This document shows positions 31,803 through 41,795 of a stretch of DNA of 64,000 bases, in pieces. Under the pieces are notes generated by a model. It was not told the DNA's origin. It saw only the letters and a list, made by a program, of their open reading frames with translations, and did not search any database. The stretch covers positions 18,056,135 through 18,120,134 of the forward strand of contig ML681996.1 of the NCBI GenBank assembly GCA_007922195.1, in the 5' to 3' direction. The first letter of the stretch is position 1; every line of letters begins with the position of its first letter. The translations under genes were made by a program, and so were the position numbers. The stretch is from Podocnemis expansa. Its lineage: Eukaryota; Chordata; Testudines; Podocnemididae.

Positions 31803-32035
31803 AACAAAGAGTCTGGTGGCACTCTGAAAGACTAACAAATGTATTTATCACATGAGCTTTTATGGGAGAAAATCCCATTTTGTCAGAGATTCCCCATCTT
31901 TAAGGATCTGACTAAGTGGGATTTTCTCCCTCAAAATTTCATGTGATAAATAGATTTGTTTGTCTTTAAGAGTGATGCTAGACTCAGTTTCTTTTGCTGA
32001 ACTAAACTAATATCACTACCCCTTTGGAATGTGTT
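31803..32035. repeat. Inverted dimer of PLE 3' tail
   Basis: The first half is the tail in reverse (GTCTGGTGGCACTCTGAAAG, GAGCTTTTATGGGAGAAAAT). The second half is the same tail forward (ATCTGACTAAGTGGGATTTT, ATAAATAGATTTGTTTGTCT, GAACTAAACTAATATCACTA). They meet near 31888-31900 with a short unrelated spacer, so the whole folds into a long hairpin. Confidence 0.8.
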
Positions 32036-32621
32036 TGGGAGTAAACATCTATACAAGTTCAAGGGCAATGAAGAATGAGTGCTCCCTAGTAGTTGTACAG
32101 TGCTGTTCAGAGCAATGAACTCTTGTAGTTCTCAATGCATAAGAATCTAGGATACTGAAAAACTGTTGCTTGGAAAAGCCTGAAGACATACAACTAAATG
32201 TGCTTTGTGGTCATAACTATAGCAAGACTATTTTAAGTGTATTTTACAACATTTTCAGCATTTTTTTGTCTAATAAACAAAACGTTCTTCTGCAGCAAAA
32301 CTGACTGGGGAAATAGGGACAACAGAGCAGCAAGAGCACTGGAAATTCTGAAAGAATTTCAGATGAAGTCATTAATTTTCTTGGATTTGCAGATGTTTCA
32401 GTAAATGCTGAGCAGTAGAAACTTGCAGGTGCCACCTAGGTTTTGTTTTTTTAAAATATTGTTGAAAAGAAAAGAAAATCCTAAAGTATATTTCTGATTT
32501 TCTTTCTTAAATATTGCCTTCTTTTTTCCCTGGTCCAACTTAAATGATGGTTCATCCTCTATTTGGCCTAAATAAAGTGCCTATGTTTTGCTATATATAT
32601 GTACATCACTTCCGTGCAGCC
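32036..32621. other. Unassigned AT-rich stretch
   Basis: No repeat or exon-like segment recognised. Confidence 0.35.
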
Positions 32622-33015
32622 CACTGATCCCTCTAAGATATGTGTGTGCGCCAGCGCGCACAACTTTTCCAGCCCCAGTGCACGGCATTTTCTGGCAGTG
32701 CAGGGGCCAGGGCTCAGCGTCTGAGATCAGAGCGGCTGGCTGGTAGGGAGGCAGTGTCACCTCCCAGAGCCCGGCAGCTAGCGATGTCTCCGAGCCCAAG
32801 CCTCTGACAGCAGCGCTGGGCTGGAGAAAGAAAGACCAGCTGCCCTGAGAGGCTGGGGCTTGGAGACAGCGCTCACTGCAGCACTCTGGGAAGTGATGCT
32901 GTCTCCCTGCCAGCCAGCCACTCCAATCTCAGGCGTTGAGCTGAGAGAGCAGAGCATGCCCACAGGGCCTCTTCAGCACTGGCAGGCACACTGCGGGGGA
33001 GGAAGGGCAGCCTGC

Positions 33016-33218
33016 TGTCTGCTTTCTCTCTTTATTTCTTTTCCTTCTATCTCTTTTCTTTTTCTTCCTTCTGTCTTTCTTTTTTTTCTCTGTCCTTTCT
33101 TGTTTCCTTTCTTTCTTTTTTCTTTTTCTTCTTTCCTCTCTTTTCCTTCCTTCTCTTTTTTCTATTCTTTCTTCCCTTCCTTTTTTCTCAGCCTCCTCCT
33201 TTCTTTCCTTCTCTCCAT
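33016..33218 (+). repeat. Polypyrimidine (CTTT)-rich tract
   Basis: About 200 bases are almost pure C and T, with TTTCTTTC and TTCCTTCT words but no fixed unit. It creates a false Phe/Ser-rich open frame. Such tracts can form triplex DNA and are prone to length change. Confidence 0.9.
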
Positions 33219-33357
33219 TGAAAAAAAAACTTTAAAATTATTTTAATTAAAATGCTTTCTAAAAATAAATTTCAAATAAAAATTCACACAAATTCAATTA
33301 ATTAAACCCTATTAATTCTATTTACAATAAACTCATTTTAAAACATAAGCTTTTTTG

Positions 33358-33722
33358 TACAAAAGAAGTAAGGAGTCCTGTGGCACCTAAAAACTAACAG
33401 ATTTATTTATCCCATGAACTTTCATGGGAGAAAAATCCGACTTTTTCAGATGCTTTGAAGATGGGGGAACTTACAGAATGAGAGGAAATAAATACGAGGG
33501 AGCTGATACTGTCTGACCTGATCCCATGTCTTACACTCCCTTGCATTTCTTTCTTCCCATTCTGTAAGTTCCCCCATCTTCAAAGCATCTGACAAAGTAG
33601 GATTTTCTCTCATGAAAGCTCATGTGATAAATAAATCTGTTAGTCTTTAAGTGCCACAGGACTCCTTACTTCTTTTGCTGAACTATACTAACACAACTGT
33701 CCTTTTGGAACTGTTCTGTACA
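33358..33722. repeat. Inverted dimer of PLE 3' tail, best preserved
   Basis: Left half: AGTAAGGAGTCCTGTGGCAC, then the hairpin arm CATGGGAGAAAAATCC and CAGATGCTTTGAAGATGGGG, i.e. the tail in reverse. Right half: CCCCATCTTCAAAGCATCTG, then GTGCCACAGGACTCCTTACT, the tail forward. The halves share the CTTACT word next to GGACTCCT, which differs from other copies, suggesting one event copied from one template. The spacer contains the ACACTCCCTTGCATTT block. Candidate flanks TTTTGTAC / TTCTGTAC resemble a short duplication. Confidence 0.85.
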
Positions 33723-33861
33723 GTATATAATTGTACTTTTAGTAAAAATTGATAATAATGTGTAACTGTGAAGTTGGACTCACAAGTTACGATAAGGCAA
33801 AATTTCTGCTCACAAACTAAAATTTTTGCTCATGACATCCCAATTCTTAGAGGGAACATTA

Positions 33862-35144
33862 ACCCAAAGAAGTCACACGAGTTGAGTTCAAGCACAGAAT
33901 ATACCCCATAATGTGTGAAAAATACAACACACACAAAGTATTATATGGGAATAAAATTGTTTCAGTGTAAGGCCAAATTTTCAGAAGAGATGAGAGACAC
34001 ATTCAGACCAAGATTTTTTTTTTTAAACTTATAAGGCAAGTTTCTAAAGAAGTGGCCTGATTTTCAATGATGCTGAGCACACAGCAGCTCCTATTAACTC
34101 TTTTTGCATTGAAAATCAAGATGTAGTTCTAGGTGCCCATACATGGACTTAGGACATTTATTTAAAACATCCAGTTTTTAAAATTTTGCTCATACAGAAG
34201 ATTTTACATCTATTTCAGAAAAGGGAAATTTGAAGTATTTGGGGGTACACCAATTAAGTAGGATTTATGTAATTGAATGAACTCACTTATGCCTAGAAAA
34301 CACAGTCATAGTCCAAGAAATTTAAATTTTCTCTTTTTAAACAGGAGTACATCACTTTTTTTGTGATGTCAAAGGCCAATTGACTTTAAGGAAGCCAGGT
34401 AAATGAGTCAGTAACTACACATGAATTTCCAAAAGTTATTTTTTGTCTGTAAGAATGATGTTTTCCTATAAATGGAAATGGAGATCTGGCACACAGCAAG
34501 CTACACACGTCACTAGCAGGGAGATGAATTATTAGTTGACCTAATGATTAACAGAGGAAAAATTGTTTGTATAATACCACTGTGTCAGAATAAATCCATT
34601 GCCTTGTGTTAGAATAAATACATTGTTGCTATTTAGAAATATTTGGTTGATTTTCTTAATTCTAAATAATATAACTGATTAAGTAAACTTATCTTTCAAT
34701 ATAGGACTTTTTCATAAGAATTTTCAGAACATATTAATATATAGTCCAATAAATGTGGTAACTCTTACAAAAAACTTGGCTTGAGTAAATAAAATTCTTT
34801 AGGGCCAGATTGTATCATTGTTATTATGCCACACAGGGATGTAAGAAAGTGTATGCACCATACTTTTATGGCTACTGGACTAACCTGGCAGGGAGAAGGG
34901 AAGACTTGGAACAGAATACTTGGTAAATAAGTAGTGCAAATTACTTTCCTTTTGGAGCAAGGGGGAAGGCAGTGAAAGAGGTATTCAATATGTATGTACC
35001 ATTTCTAAATAGGCTTGAAATTAATAACACATGTTTTCAGTTAACGAATGAGTGTTTGTTAGGTTTATTCCTAAAATCTTCATTAAGAAGAGATGTATTT
35101 TAGTTATTTAGTTCAAAACCAAAGAGTCTGTTAATAAGATTGCA
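33862..35144. other. AT-rich stretch with one candidate exon
   Basis: Apart from the candidate exon at 34345-34398 nothing is recognised. The sequence is typical AT-rich intronic DNA. Confidence 0.35.
34345..34398 (+). other. Candidate exon (hypothetical)
   Basis: The acceptor (TTTTCTCTTTTTAAACAG) and donor (CCAG|GTAAATGAG) are both strong. Only one phase is open: two bases, 17 codons (VHHFFCDVKGQLTLRKP), one base over. The leftover base fits the candidate at 36395, read in its open phase. The peptide looks like a folded-domain segment but I cannot name it. Confidence 0.32.
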
Positions 35145-35152
35145 GGTGCCAC

Positions 35153-35338
35153 CAATGTTCCCTGTAATTACTCGTAGACTGTGTGCACAAACAATTTCTT
35201 TGTGTGTGCAAAAACATTTCTTTGTGAGCACCAATATTAGCACTATTGAATTTTTTTGTGAGCACTTTATTTTGTCATGTGCGCAGGTTTCATGACCTGT
35301 GTGCGCGCGCACACGCACACAGCTTAGAGGGAACAGAG
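35153..35338. mobile_element. Short hAT MITE with perfect 8-bp TSD
   Basis: GGTGCCAC occurs at 35145-35152 and again at 35339-35346. The element between starts CAATGTTCCCTGTAA and ends TTAGAGGGAACAGAG, inverted repeats of each other. Sub-terminal (TG/GC)n words give GTGTGCGCGCGCACACGCAC, an alternating purine-pyrimidine run. At 186 bp it has no coding capacity. Confidence 0.88.
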
Positions 35339-35569
35339 GGTGCCACACATTGTAATGCATTTTGACTGTGTCCACAAAAGAAACAAATATATTTTAATGT
35401 TTAGATATTCTTCTTTATAATTCCAACTGCAATGAGATATTCTTTTTCATAGTTAATAGTCTGTAATCAGTGGACTGAATTAATGTCTGGGTTGAATTCC
35501 TTTTCCTTACATTGGCCCTATTGTGCCTGGTTAAAAAAAAAACAATCAGACCAAAAAAAGAGACTTCAA

Positions 35570-35956
35570 GGCTATGTCTATGCTGGCAAATTAGTTTGAA
35601 TTAAGGAGGCTTAAATTCAAACTAACCTTTTAGCTGTCTAAGGAATTCCTTAGTCCGAACTAATGAATGTGTAGTTTGGATGAGTAACTGCCACCAGTTA
35701 GTTCAAACTAAGTGCTTAGTTCAAGAGTTAGCTCGAACTAAATACAGTGGAGACCAGAACTAACCCTTAGTTCAAACTTAATAACTAAAGGCAGTTATTT
35801 CAAAGTAACAAAGTGGACTAGTTCAAACTAGCATTATTCGAACTAGTCCACGTTGTTAATTCTAACTAATAAGTTTGAGATTAGTTTGAACTAACCTTGA
35901 ACTTATTAGTTCAAACTAACAAGTTTAAACTAACTTGTCCTAATGTAGACATAGCC
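35570..35956. mobile_element. Harbinger-type MITE, TSD CAA/TAA
   Basis: Ends GGCTATGTCTATGCT and ATGTAGACATAGCC are inverted repeats. Left flank CAA and right flank TAA differ by one base. The interior is dense in TTAGTTCAAACTAA words in both orientations. Confidence 0.85.
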
Positions 35957-36703
35957 TAAAAGTCCCATATCCAGTTGTAGGAGAACTGCCATGATGCAAG
36001 TATTGTGGAAGACAGCAATAAGACTCTTGTCTGAGGCTCCCTATCACAGAAACCATGCTGACAGTAGGTTTGGAAGTAGCAGGGGGTAGTAGGATGGCCC
36101 TAGGGGTATGTTAGGAATGGGCCACAGTTTAACAGCTATGGGGATTCCAGGAAGGAACCTAAACTGTCATCCTTACTTTAGAACTCCAAATTTCAACATC
36201 TTGTTGGATAATTGCCCAGAAATATGTTACATATGAATGGTGAATATGTACCTATAGAAGAAAATTAACTAAAGATGACACACCAGATGTGTGCTAGCAT
36301 GATATTTATATAATAATAATAATAGGGTGTTGATTAGAGTACAGTTGTGAAGATAGTCTTTCACTGATTATTTTACTTTCTTCTCTAATAATAGGTTGTA
36401 TGAAAAATCACAAGCAAGGAAGGGTAAACATGATAAATTACACGCAAAAATGGCATTTTCAGTTGCATTAGATGCTTTCATTCCATTTCTGAAAATTAAT
36501 CTATTCCTTGGTAAAGAGGCTGTACAATTTTGCATGTTAGTCCTCAAAGAGGACTCAAAATACACTCTTTGTGGGTTTAGCATTTTTGCTTCAAAATCAC
36601 TCAAATGGCAAATGCAAACCAGCTATTACAAAGCATTAGTAAAAGAAAAAAAAAACACTTTGTTCATTCAGATTTGAAAACACTAACATGCAAACAAACA
36701 TCG
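35957..36703. other. Unassigned stretch with one candidate exon
   Basis: An (ATA)n run of five units lies near 36308. The candidate exon at 36395 is listed separately. No repeat recognised. Confidence 0.3.
36395..36423 (+). other. Candidate exon (hypothetical)
   Basis: Acceptor TTTTACTTTCTTCTCTAATAATAG and donor AAGG|GTAAAC bracket 29 bases. One phase (two bases, then CMKNHKQGR) fits the one-base overhang of the candidate at 34345 and ends at phase 0, which fits the candidate at 43005. A different phase of the same start is open for 93 codons to 36677, so this could also be a longer terminal exon. Evidence is positional only. Confidence 0.25.
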
Positions 36704-36776
36704 ATTTCATAGATGTTATAGCCAGAAGGGACCATTAGACCATCTAGTCTGACTTCATATATATCATAGGCCATTA
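36704..36776 (-). repeat. CR1 LINE 3' tip, minus strand
   Basis: ATTTCATAGATGTTATAGCC, AGAAGGGACCATTAGACC, ATCTAGTCTGACTTC is the reverse complement of a CR1 3' UTR end. Only about 70 bases remain. A (GGGA)n/(GA)n run follows at 36783-36810. Confidence 0.8.
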
Positions 36777-36983
36777 AACTCAGAAAGAGGGAGGGAGAGG
36801 GAGAGAGAGAATTTGTTCTTTATCAATACAAACAAGATATTTTGTTTTCCCTTGTTTCAGTATAAATTCTCTACATTGTTGGTTCATCCTAGTTTTCTTT
36901 AACTTACAGCATTCCCCTTTGAGGCTATTAGTTTTGGCAATGCCCTTGTTTTTGGGTCATTGCATTCACTCTGTACCAAGTCT
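36777..36983. other. Unassigned AT-rich spacer
   Basis: Nothing beyond the short purine run at its left edge. Confidence 0.3.
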
Positions 36984-37324
36984 CAAGGTTATGTCTGCAC
37001 TCAGGACCTTAGTTCAAATTAACTGAATTCCAACTAATCAAGTCAAACTTATAATGATTAATTCAAATTCAGTCAATTCGAATTAACATGGCCACACTAG
37101 GAAAACCCATTTGAACTAGCATGTTCATGGGCAGGACTTGTTAGTTTGAACTGGGAGCAGGGCACCATGACCCCCTAGAAGGGCCATGCCATCATCCAAT
37201 ACCTTGCCGTGCTCCAGTCCTCTGAGCCCTACACAGGAAAAAACCATCCCTGCCCAGCAGCAACTACAGTTCGGCTAGAGATGGGCAGGGGATGCTTTTC
37301 CCAGACCAGGCTCCCAAGGCTCCC

Positions 37325-37428
37325 ATGAAAAGCTCATGCAAAAAATAAATCTGTTAGTCTTAAAGTGCCACACAACTGCTTGTTGTTTTTTTACTGAACT
37401 AGACTAACATGGCTATCCCTTTGGAAAT
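37325..37428 (+). repeat. PLE 3' tail nested in MITE
   Basis: GAAAAGCTCATGCAAAAAAT, then TCTGTTAGTCTTAAAGTGCC, then GAACTAGACTAACATGGCTA and CCCTTTGGAAATT. It is the tail end only, forward orientation, lying inside the left half of the MITE, so it arrived after the MITE or its core formed. Confidence 0.85.
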
Positions 37429-37702
37429 TCACAAGGCTAGAGCCTGGCAGGTGATGTTTTCCCCTCCCTGGGCAATGTGGAGCCAGGGCACTGCCCTCAA
37501 AGCTCTGGCCAGGCAGAGAGAGAAGTGCTGGGGTGGAGGGAAGGGATCCCTGTGCAGCTCTGGTCGTGTTCACAGGGTGCAGGGGCAGGATAACCACACC
37601 CGGCTGGAGCCCAGCTTGCAGGCGCAGGGAAGGGAGCCCTGCAAGCAGTTCAAGCCCCACTTGCCTGTGTGGGGATCCCTTCCCCCCACCCCCCCAGGGA
37701 AA

Positions 37703-37880
37703 GGGCTGCAGCCCCCTGCAGGAATCCCTTCTCCCTGCCTGGGGAGTGGGGCTGCAGCCCCCTGTGGTGATTCCTTCTCCCTGCCCAAGGAGCAGGGCTG
37801 CAGCCGAGCAGGGATTCCCTCTCCCTGCCCACGGAGCTGGGCTGCAGCCCCCTGCAGGGATCCCATCTCCCCACCTAGGA
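37703..37880 (+). repeat. GC-rich minisatellite, about four 43-50 bp units
   Basis: Units each start GGGCTGCAGCC and continue with CCCTGC..GGATTCC and CTCTCCCTGCCC..GGAG. Unit lengths vary from about 43 to 50 bases. In the open frame it gives repeated GLQPPAGIPSP-like peptides, which explains the long false frame. Confidence 0.8.
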
Positions 37881-38310
37881 AGTGGCACTCCTGCCAGACT
37901 GGGGTCCCGTCCCTGCATCCAGGAAGTGGCTGGAGCCCTGCACCGGGTTCTACTCCTCTTGCCTGGGTGGTGGGAGGGCACCTTTGGGGCTGCTTCCCCA
38001 GATACTGGAGGGCTGGTATTCCTTCCAGGGTTCTATGCACCCTTGGAGGAAGGGCAACCTATGTTCATTGTAACTAACTTTAGTCTGAATTAACACAGCT
38101 ACACAGAGTCAATTCAAAGTAGAGGATTTGAACTGATGGTCACTTTGAAGTTACATGAGGTTTTGTAACTTTGAAGTGTCCTTTCTTAAATTCGACCTCA
38201 ATCTAATGAAAGCCTTAGGTCAAATTGGGAAAACCCTGTGTAGTCATGCCTATTTTTAAATTTGACCTAATGTTTATTAGGTCAAATTTAAGTGTGTGCG
38301 TAGACATACC

Positions 38311-39185
38311 CAAGAAGTCATTACCGCACAGAGAAGCATTATAGCTATAAATACTATGTTCATCATAGTCCCAGGTGAGTCTTAGATGTATCACATCATT
38401 TCATACGCTCTAGAGTGATCCACAGATATGTCAGGAGGAAAAAAAAATAAGCATGTAACCTCTTGATCCATCTCTATATCTTTTAAAATTCCTGGCACTG
38501 TCACCATAGTATGTGCCATTGAAAGCCATCTACACAGAAGAGATAGATTGAGGAAATTAATCAAGGTTTTTCACTGACTCATGGTTTTGCATATAAACAA
38601 TAACAAACTAATAAATCTCTTTTGACAATACCACGTCTAGAAAGATTATGTATTACTTTCATCACGATTACTTTCTTAGTGATATCTGCTAGTTATTGAT
38701 GATGGTTACATCACTGGAATTGAAAGGGACTGAGGGATATTAAGATATACTCAGGACCTAACATTACAGCATTGACACATAGCTTTAATTGATTTTGTCT
38801 GTAGTGACTGAACTCCACTAAATTTTAGTATAGAATCAGGACGTTTTGTGAGAATGAGATTATATTCATTGTGTTAAACTCCAAGAACTTCTCTGTTCAC
38901 TGTGTTAATTGTAGCCCACAAATTGGGAGACAAAAATGTTCTTAGATGTTGTTTGAAAGATTTAAACTTAATGTTTTTTCCCCCCTTTTCCATCATGAAT
39001 AGTCACAGAATTGGGTTTTTTAAGTATATATTCTGATGTACAGATGTTTGAATATTCTTCTGAATATGTTTGAATATTTGTTTACATTATTTAATGAACT
39101 AGCACGTGACTTTGTGAGTTTCTTAGCAAGGATAGCAAGGATTTTTAAATAATCTGTGAATTTGGGCTGTACTGCACAACTGGAG
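38311..39185. other. Unassigned AT-rich stretch
   Basis: No recognisable repeat or exon-like segment. Confidence 0.35.
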
Positions 39186-39925
39186 AATTGCCAGCATCGT
39201 TATTATTTTGAAAAAAGGGGGAAATGTGATCTAAGTAACTACAGGCCTGTTAGTTTGAACTCAGTAGTATGCTAGGTCCTGGCGAAAAAAATGAAAGGAA
39301 AAACATTCAGGTTAACAATAATTGGGATAAAATATAATATGGCTTTTCAAAAGGTAAATCGTGTCAAACCAATCTGAGCTCCTTTTTTGAGACGATCAGA
39401 GATGTCTGATACAAAAGAAATTTACCTAGATTTCAGTATGGCTGATATGGTTCCACATGAGGAACAACTACCTACCTTGGAAAAAATGGGGATTAATTTG
39501 AAAATGAAAAGGTGGATAAGGAACTGTTTAAAGGGGAGACTACAACAGATCATACTGGAAGGTGAACTATCAAACTAGAGAGAGGTTACTAATGGAGATC
39601 CTCAGGGATCAGTACTGGAACCAATCTTATTTAATCATTTTGTTATTGTCTTTGGCACAAAAAGTGGGTGTGTGCTATTAAAGTTTGTGGATGACATCAT
39701 GTTGGGAGGTATTGCTAGTACAGAGAAAGATTGGGGTATCATACAGAAATAACTGGGTGATCTTGTAAACTGGACTAATAGAAATAGAATGACATTTAAC
39801 AGTGGAAAGTGCAAGATCATGCACTTAGGGACTAATAAGAAGAACTTTTCCTAGAAGCTAGAAATGCATAAGGTGGACATGACAGAGGACAAGAAATACC
39901 TAGAGACATTAGTTGATGACAGGAT

Positions 39926-40416
39926 GGCTATGTCCACACGTTGCTTTTAAATTGAAACAAAGACCATTGTTTCGATTTAAAAAATAGCATGTCCAAATGA
40001 CATTCTGTTATTCAAAAATGATGAGCCCCATCATTTCAAAACAGCGAACCTTATTTTGAAATAGTAAAACCTAAGAAGCAAGTGAAATAGCTGTTAAATC
40101 GAAATGGTTGTTTCAAAATAACGCCATTCGGACATGTTTTTTCAAAATAACCATTATTTTGATTTAACACTTTTGCACTTCTCCTTCCCAGGGTGACTTC
40201 CTTTTCCTATATATTGGATAGGGGCATGGCCCAGCGAGGGGGCCATCTTGCCACACCTCCTATGCTGCCCCTCTCCTGAATCGAAATAGCAAGTCCTGTG
40301 TCTGGACTTGCTATTTCAATTTAGTGTTTTTGCTTAATTCAATTTAATTTAAATTTTGAATTACCTTATTTTGATTTAACTTAAATCAAAATAAGCATGT
40401 ACGTGTGGACGTAGCC
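39926..40416. mobile_element. Harbinger-type MITE inside CR1, perfect TSD GAT
   Basis: Ends GGCTATGTCCACACGT and ACGTGTGGACGTAGCC are inverted repeats over 16 bases with one mismatch. GAT lies on both sides (39923-39925 and 40417-40419). Removing the element and one GAT restores CR1 reading ACAGGATGACTATGAG, which is the expected uninterrupted sequence. It is therefore younger than this CR1 copy. Confidence 0.92.
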
Positions 40417-40755
40417 GATGACTATGAGCTACCAATGTGATGTGGCCATGAGAAAAAGCTAAATCATTGGATGCATCAGGTGATGAATTTTCAGTAAAGA
40501 AAGGGAGGTGTTAGTACTATTATATAAGGCATTGGTGAGACCTCATCTGGAATACTGTGTGCAATTTTGGTTCCTTATGTTAAAGAAAGATTTTAAACTG
40601 GAACAAATGGAAAGAAAAGCTATGAGGCTGATCCAAGGAGTGGGAAACCTGCTTTATGAGACAAGACTCAGAGCTTGGTCTTTTTAGTCTAACCAAAAAA
40701 GACTGAGGTGAGACATGATTGCTCTCTATAAATACATCAAAGGGATAAATACCAG

Positions 40756-40971
40756 ATGGGGGAGGAATTATTTAAATTCAGTCCCAATGTGAACACAAGA
40801 ATTAAGGGATCTAAACTCGCCATCAGGAAGTTTAGGCTTGAAATTAGACTCAAGTTACTATCCATCAGAGAAGTGAAATTTTGGAATAGCCTTCCAAAGG
40901 GAGCAGCGGGGGCAAAAAAATTATCTGGTTTCAAAACCGATCTTGATAAATTAATGAAGAAAATGGTATAA
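40756..40971 (+). pseudogene. CR1 ORF2 C-terminal fragment
   Basis: A 71-codon open piece carries the characteristic end of CR1 ORF2: GSKLAIRKFRLEIRLK, then REVKFWNSLPKGAAGAKK and a final FKTDLDKL. It is the most readable part of the CR1 at 39186-41407 and follows the conserved LYKYIKG region out of frame. Confidence 0.75.
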
Positions 40972-41639
40972 TAGGACAATCTAGTTTGACACCTGACTGA
41001 CCTTTTTCCTCTGGTGGTAGACATGCTGATGAGACTATTGATGGGGTGAATTCTGATTTATTATAGGGAATTTTTTTCTTGGGTGTTTGACTGATGAGTC
41101 TTGCCCACGTGCTCAGGGTTTAACTGATCTCCATATCGGGATCAGAAAGGAATTTTTCCCTATGGTAGATTGTCAAATTCTCTGTGGTTTATTCCACTTC
41201 TTCTGCATCATGGAGCACGACTCAGTGTCTGGTGGATTCTTTGTATCTTAAAGTCTTTAACTCATGATTTGAGGACTTTAATAACTTAGTCATCTGTTAG
41301 AGATATTTTGTGGGGCTGGGGGACAGAGTGAGGTTCTGTGGCCTGCATTGTACAGAAGGTCAGATTAGATGATTGTCTTGGGCTCTTCTGACATTTGAAT
41401 CTATTATGTTTGTGCTGTGACAGACCATTCAAAACAGAAACACAGTATTTCTGCTGTTTGCTAATCAGCAATGGAGGGTTAACAAAGCAAAGAACAGCAA
41501 TAAAATATTGCATTCAAATGGGTAAATAAAAATGTATTAGATTTTCTTGTTTAAGGAAGCAGTTATAGGATATGAAGTCATCCACTGTATATCTGGTTTA
41601 GGTTGGTAATGAATAAGAGCATGACCCTCCAGTTAAGTC

Positions 41640-41795
41640 AGGGACAATATTCTGGTGCAGAGAATACTTGAGTGGGAGACAAAAGACCTGGATTCTATTC
41701 ATCGATCTGTCATTGGCTTACTGTTTGACTTGGACAAAATCAATTAATTACTCTGTGCCTTTGATTCCCCTTCTGTCTTACCTATTGAAATGTAC
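41640..41795 (+). repeat. tRNA/CORE-SINE (MIR-like) fragment
   Basis: GAGTGGGAGACAAAAGACCTGGATTCTATTC is read as the B-box region (usual GGTTC.A.TC.C), followed by TGACTTGGACAAAATCA and CTCTGTGCCTTTGATTCCCC. That is the GACCTTGGGCAAGTCACTT..CTCTGTGCCTCAGTTTCCCC core of MIR/CORE-SINEs. The A-box half is lost. Confidence 0.65.

Larger units (their letters stand above)
32622..33861. mobile_element. Composite hAT-like element with nested PLE dimer
   Basis: The left end CACTGATCCCTCTAAGAT and the inverted right end (TTAGAGGGAACATTA read backwards) match the termini of the short hAT MITE at 35153-35338, and both carry TGTGTGCG / GCTCACAA-type sub-terminal words. Flanking octamers (GTGCAGCC and ACCCAAAG) do not match, so a proper duplication is not shown. 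The interior has a GC-rich segment (32650-33010), a polypyrimidine run and a PLE tail dimer. Confidence 0.55.
36987..38310. mobile_element. Long Harbinger-type MITE, TSD CAA, GC-rich core
   Basis: Ends GGTTATGTCTGCACT and GTGTGTGCGTAGACATACC are inverted repeats with CAA on both sides (36984-36986 and 38311-38313). The arms carry AATTCAAATT/AATTCGAATT words. The 1.3-kb length comes from a GC-rich core with a minisatellite at 37703-37880 and a PLE tail insertion at 37325-37428. A 222-codon open frame runs through the core but is repetitive, and the other strand is equally open. Confidence 0.85.
39186..41407 (+). mobile_element. CR1 LINE (RT to 3' UTR), split by a MITE
   Basis: From 39186 the plus strand follows CR1 ORF2: VI.VTTGLLV at the start (YRPVSL block), QGKSCQTNLSSFF, DFSMADMVPHEEQL, GDPQGSVLEPILFN (39598), FVDDIMLG (the YxDD-equivalent, 39690), then MHLG.NKKN and DDRM.MSYQCDV. 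The MITE 39926-40416 interrupts at the DDRM block. After it come [41 protein letters not shown] and the 3' UTR (GGGTTTAACTGATCTCCATA, AAGGAATTTTTCCC) to about 41407. Frames are broken; it is inactive and lacks the endonuclease part. Confidence 0.88.

Noticed and set aside
32860..33246. 128-codon open frame ending in a Phe/Ser-rich stretch
   Set aside because: The second half translates a polypyrimidine tract and the first half a GC-rich transposon segment; no domain.
37409..38077. 222-codon plus-strand open frame with overlapping 196-codon minus-strand frame
   Set aside because: It lies in the GC-rich minisatellite core of a MITE; both strands are open and the peptide is repetitive, so base composition explains it.
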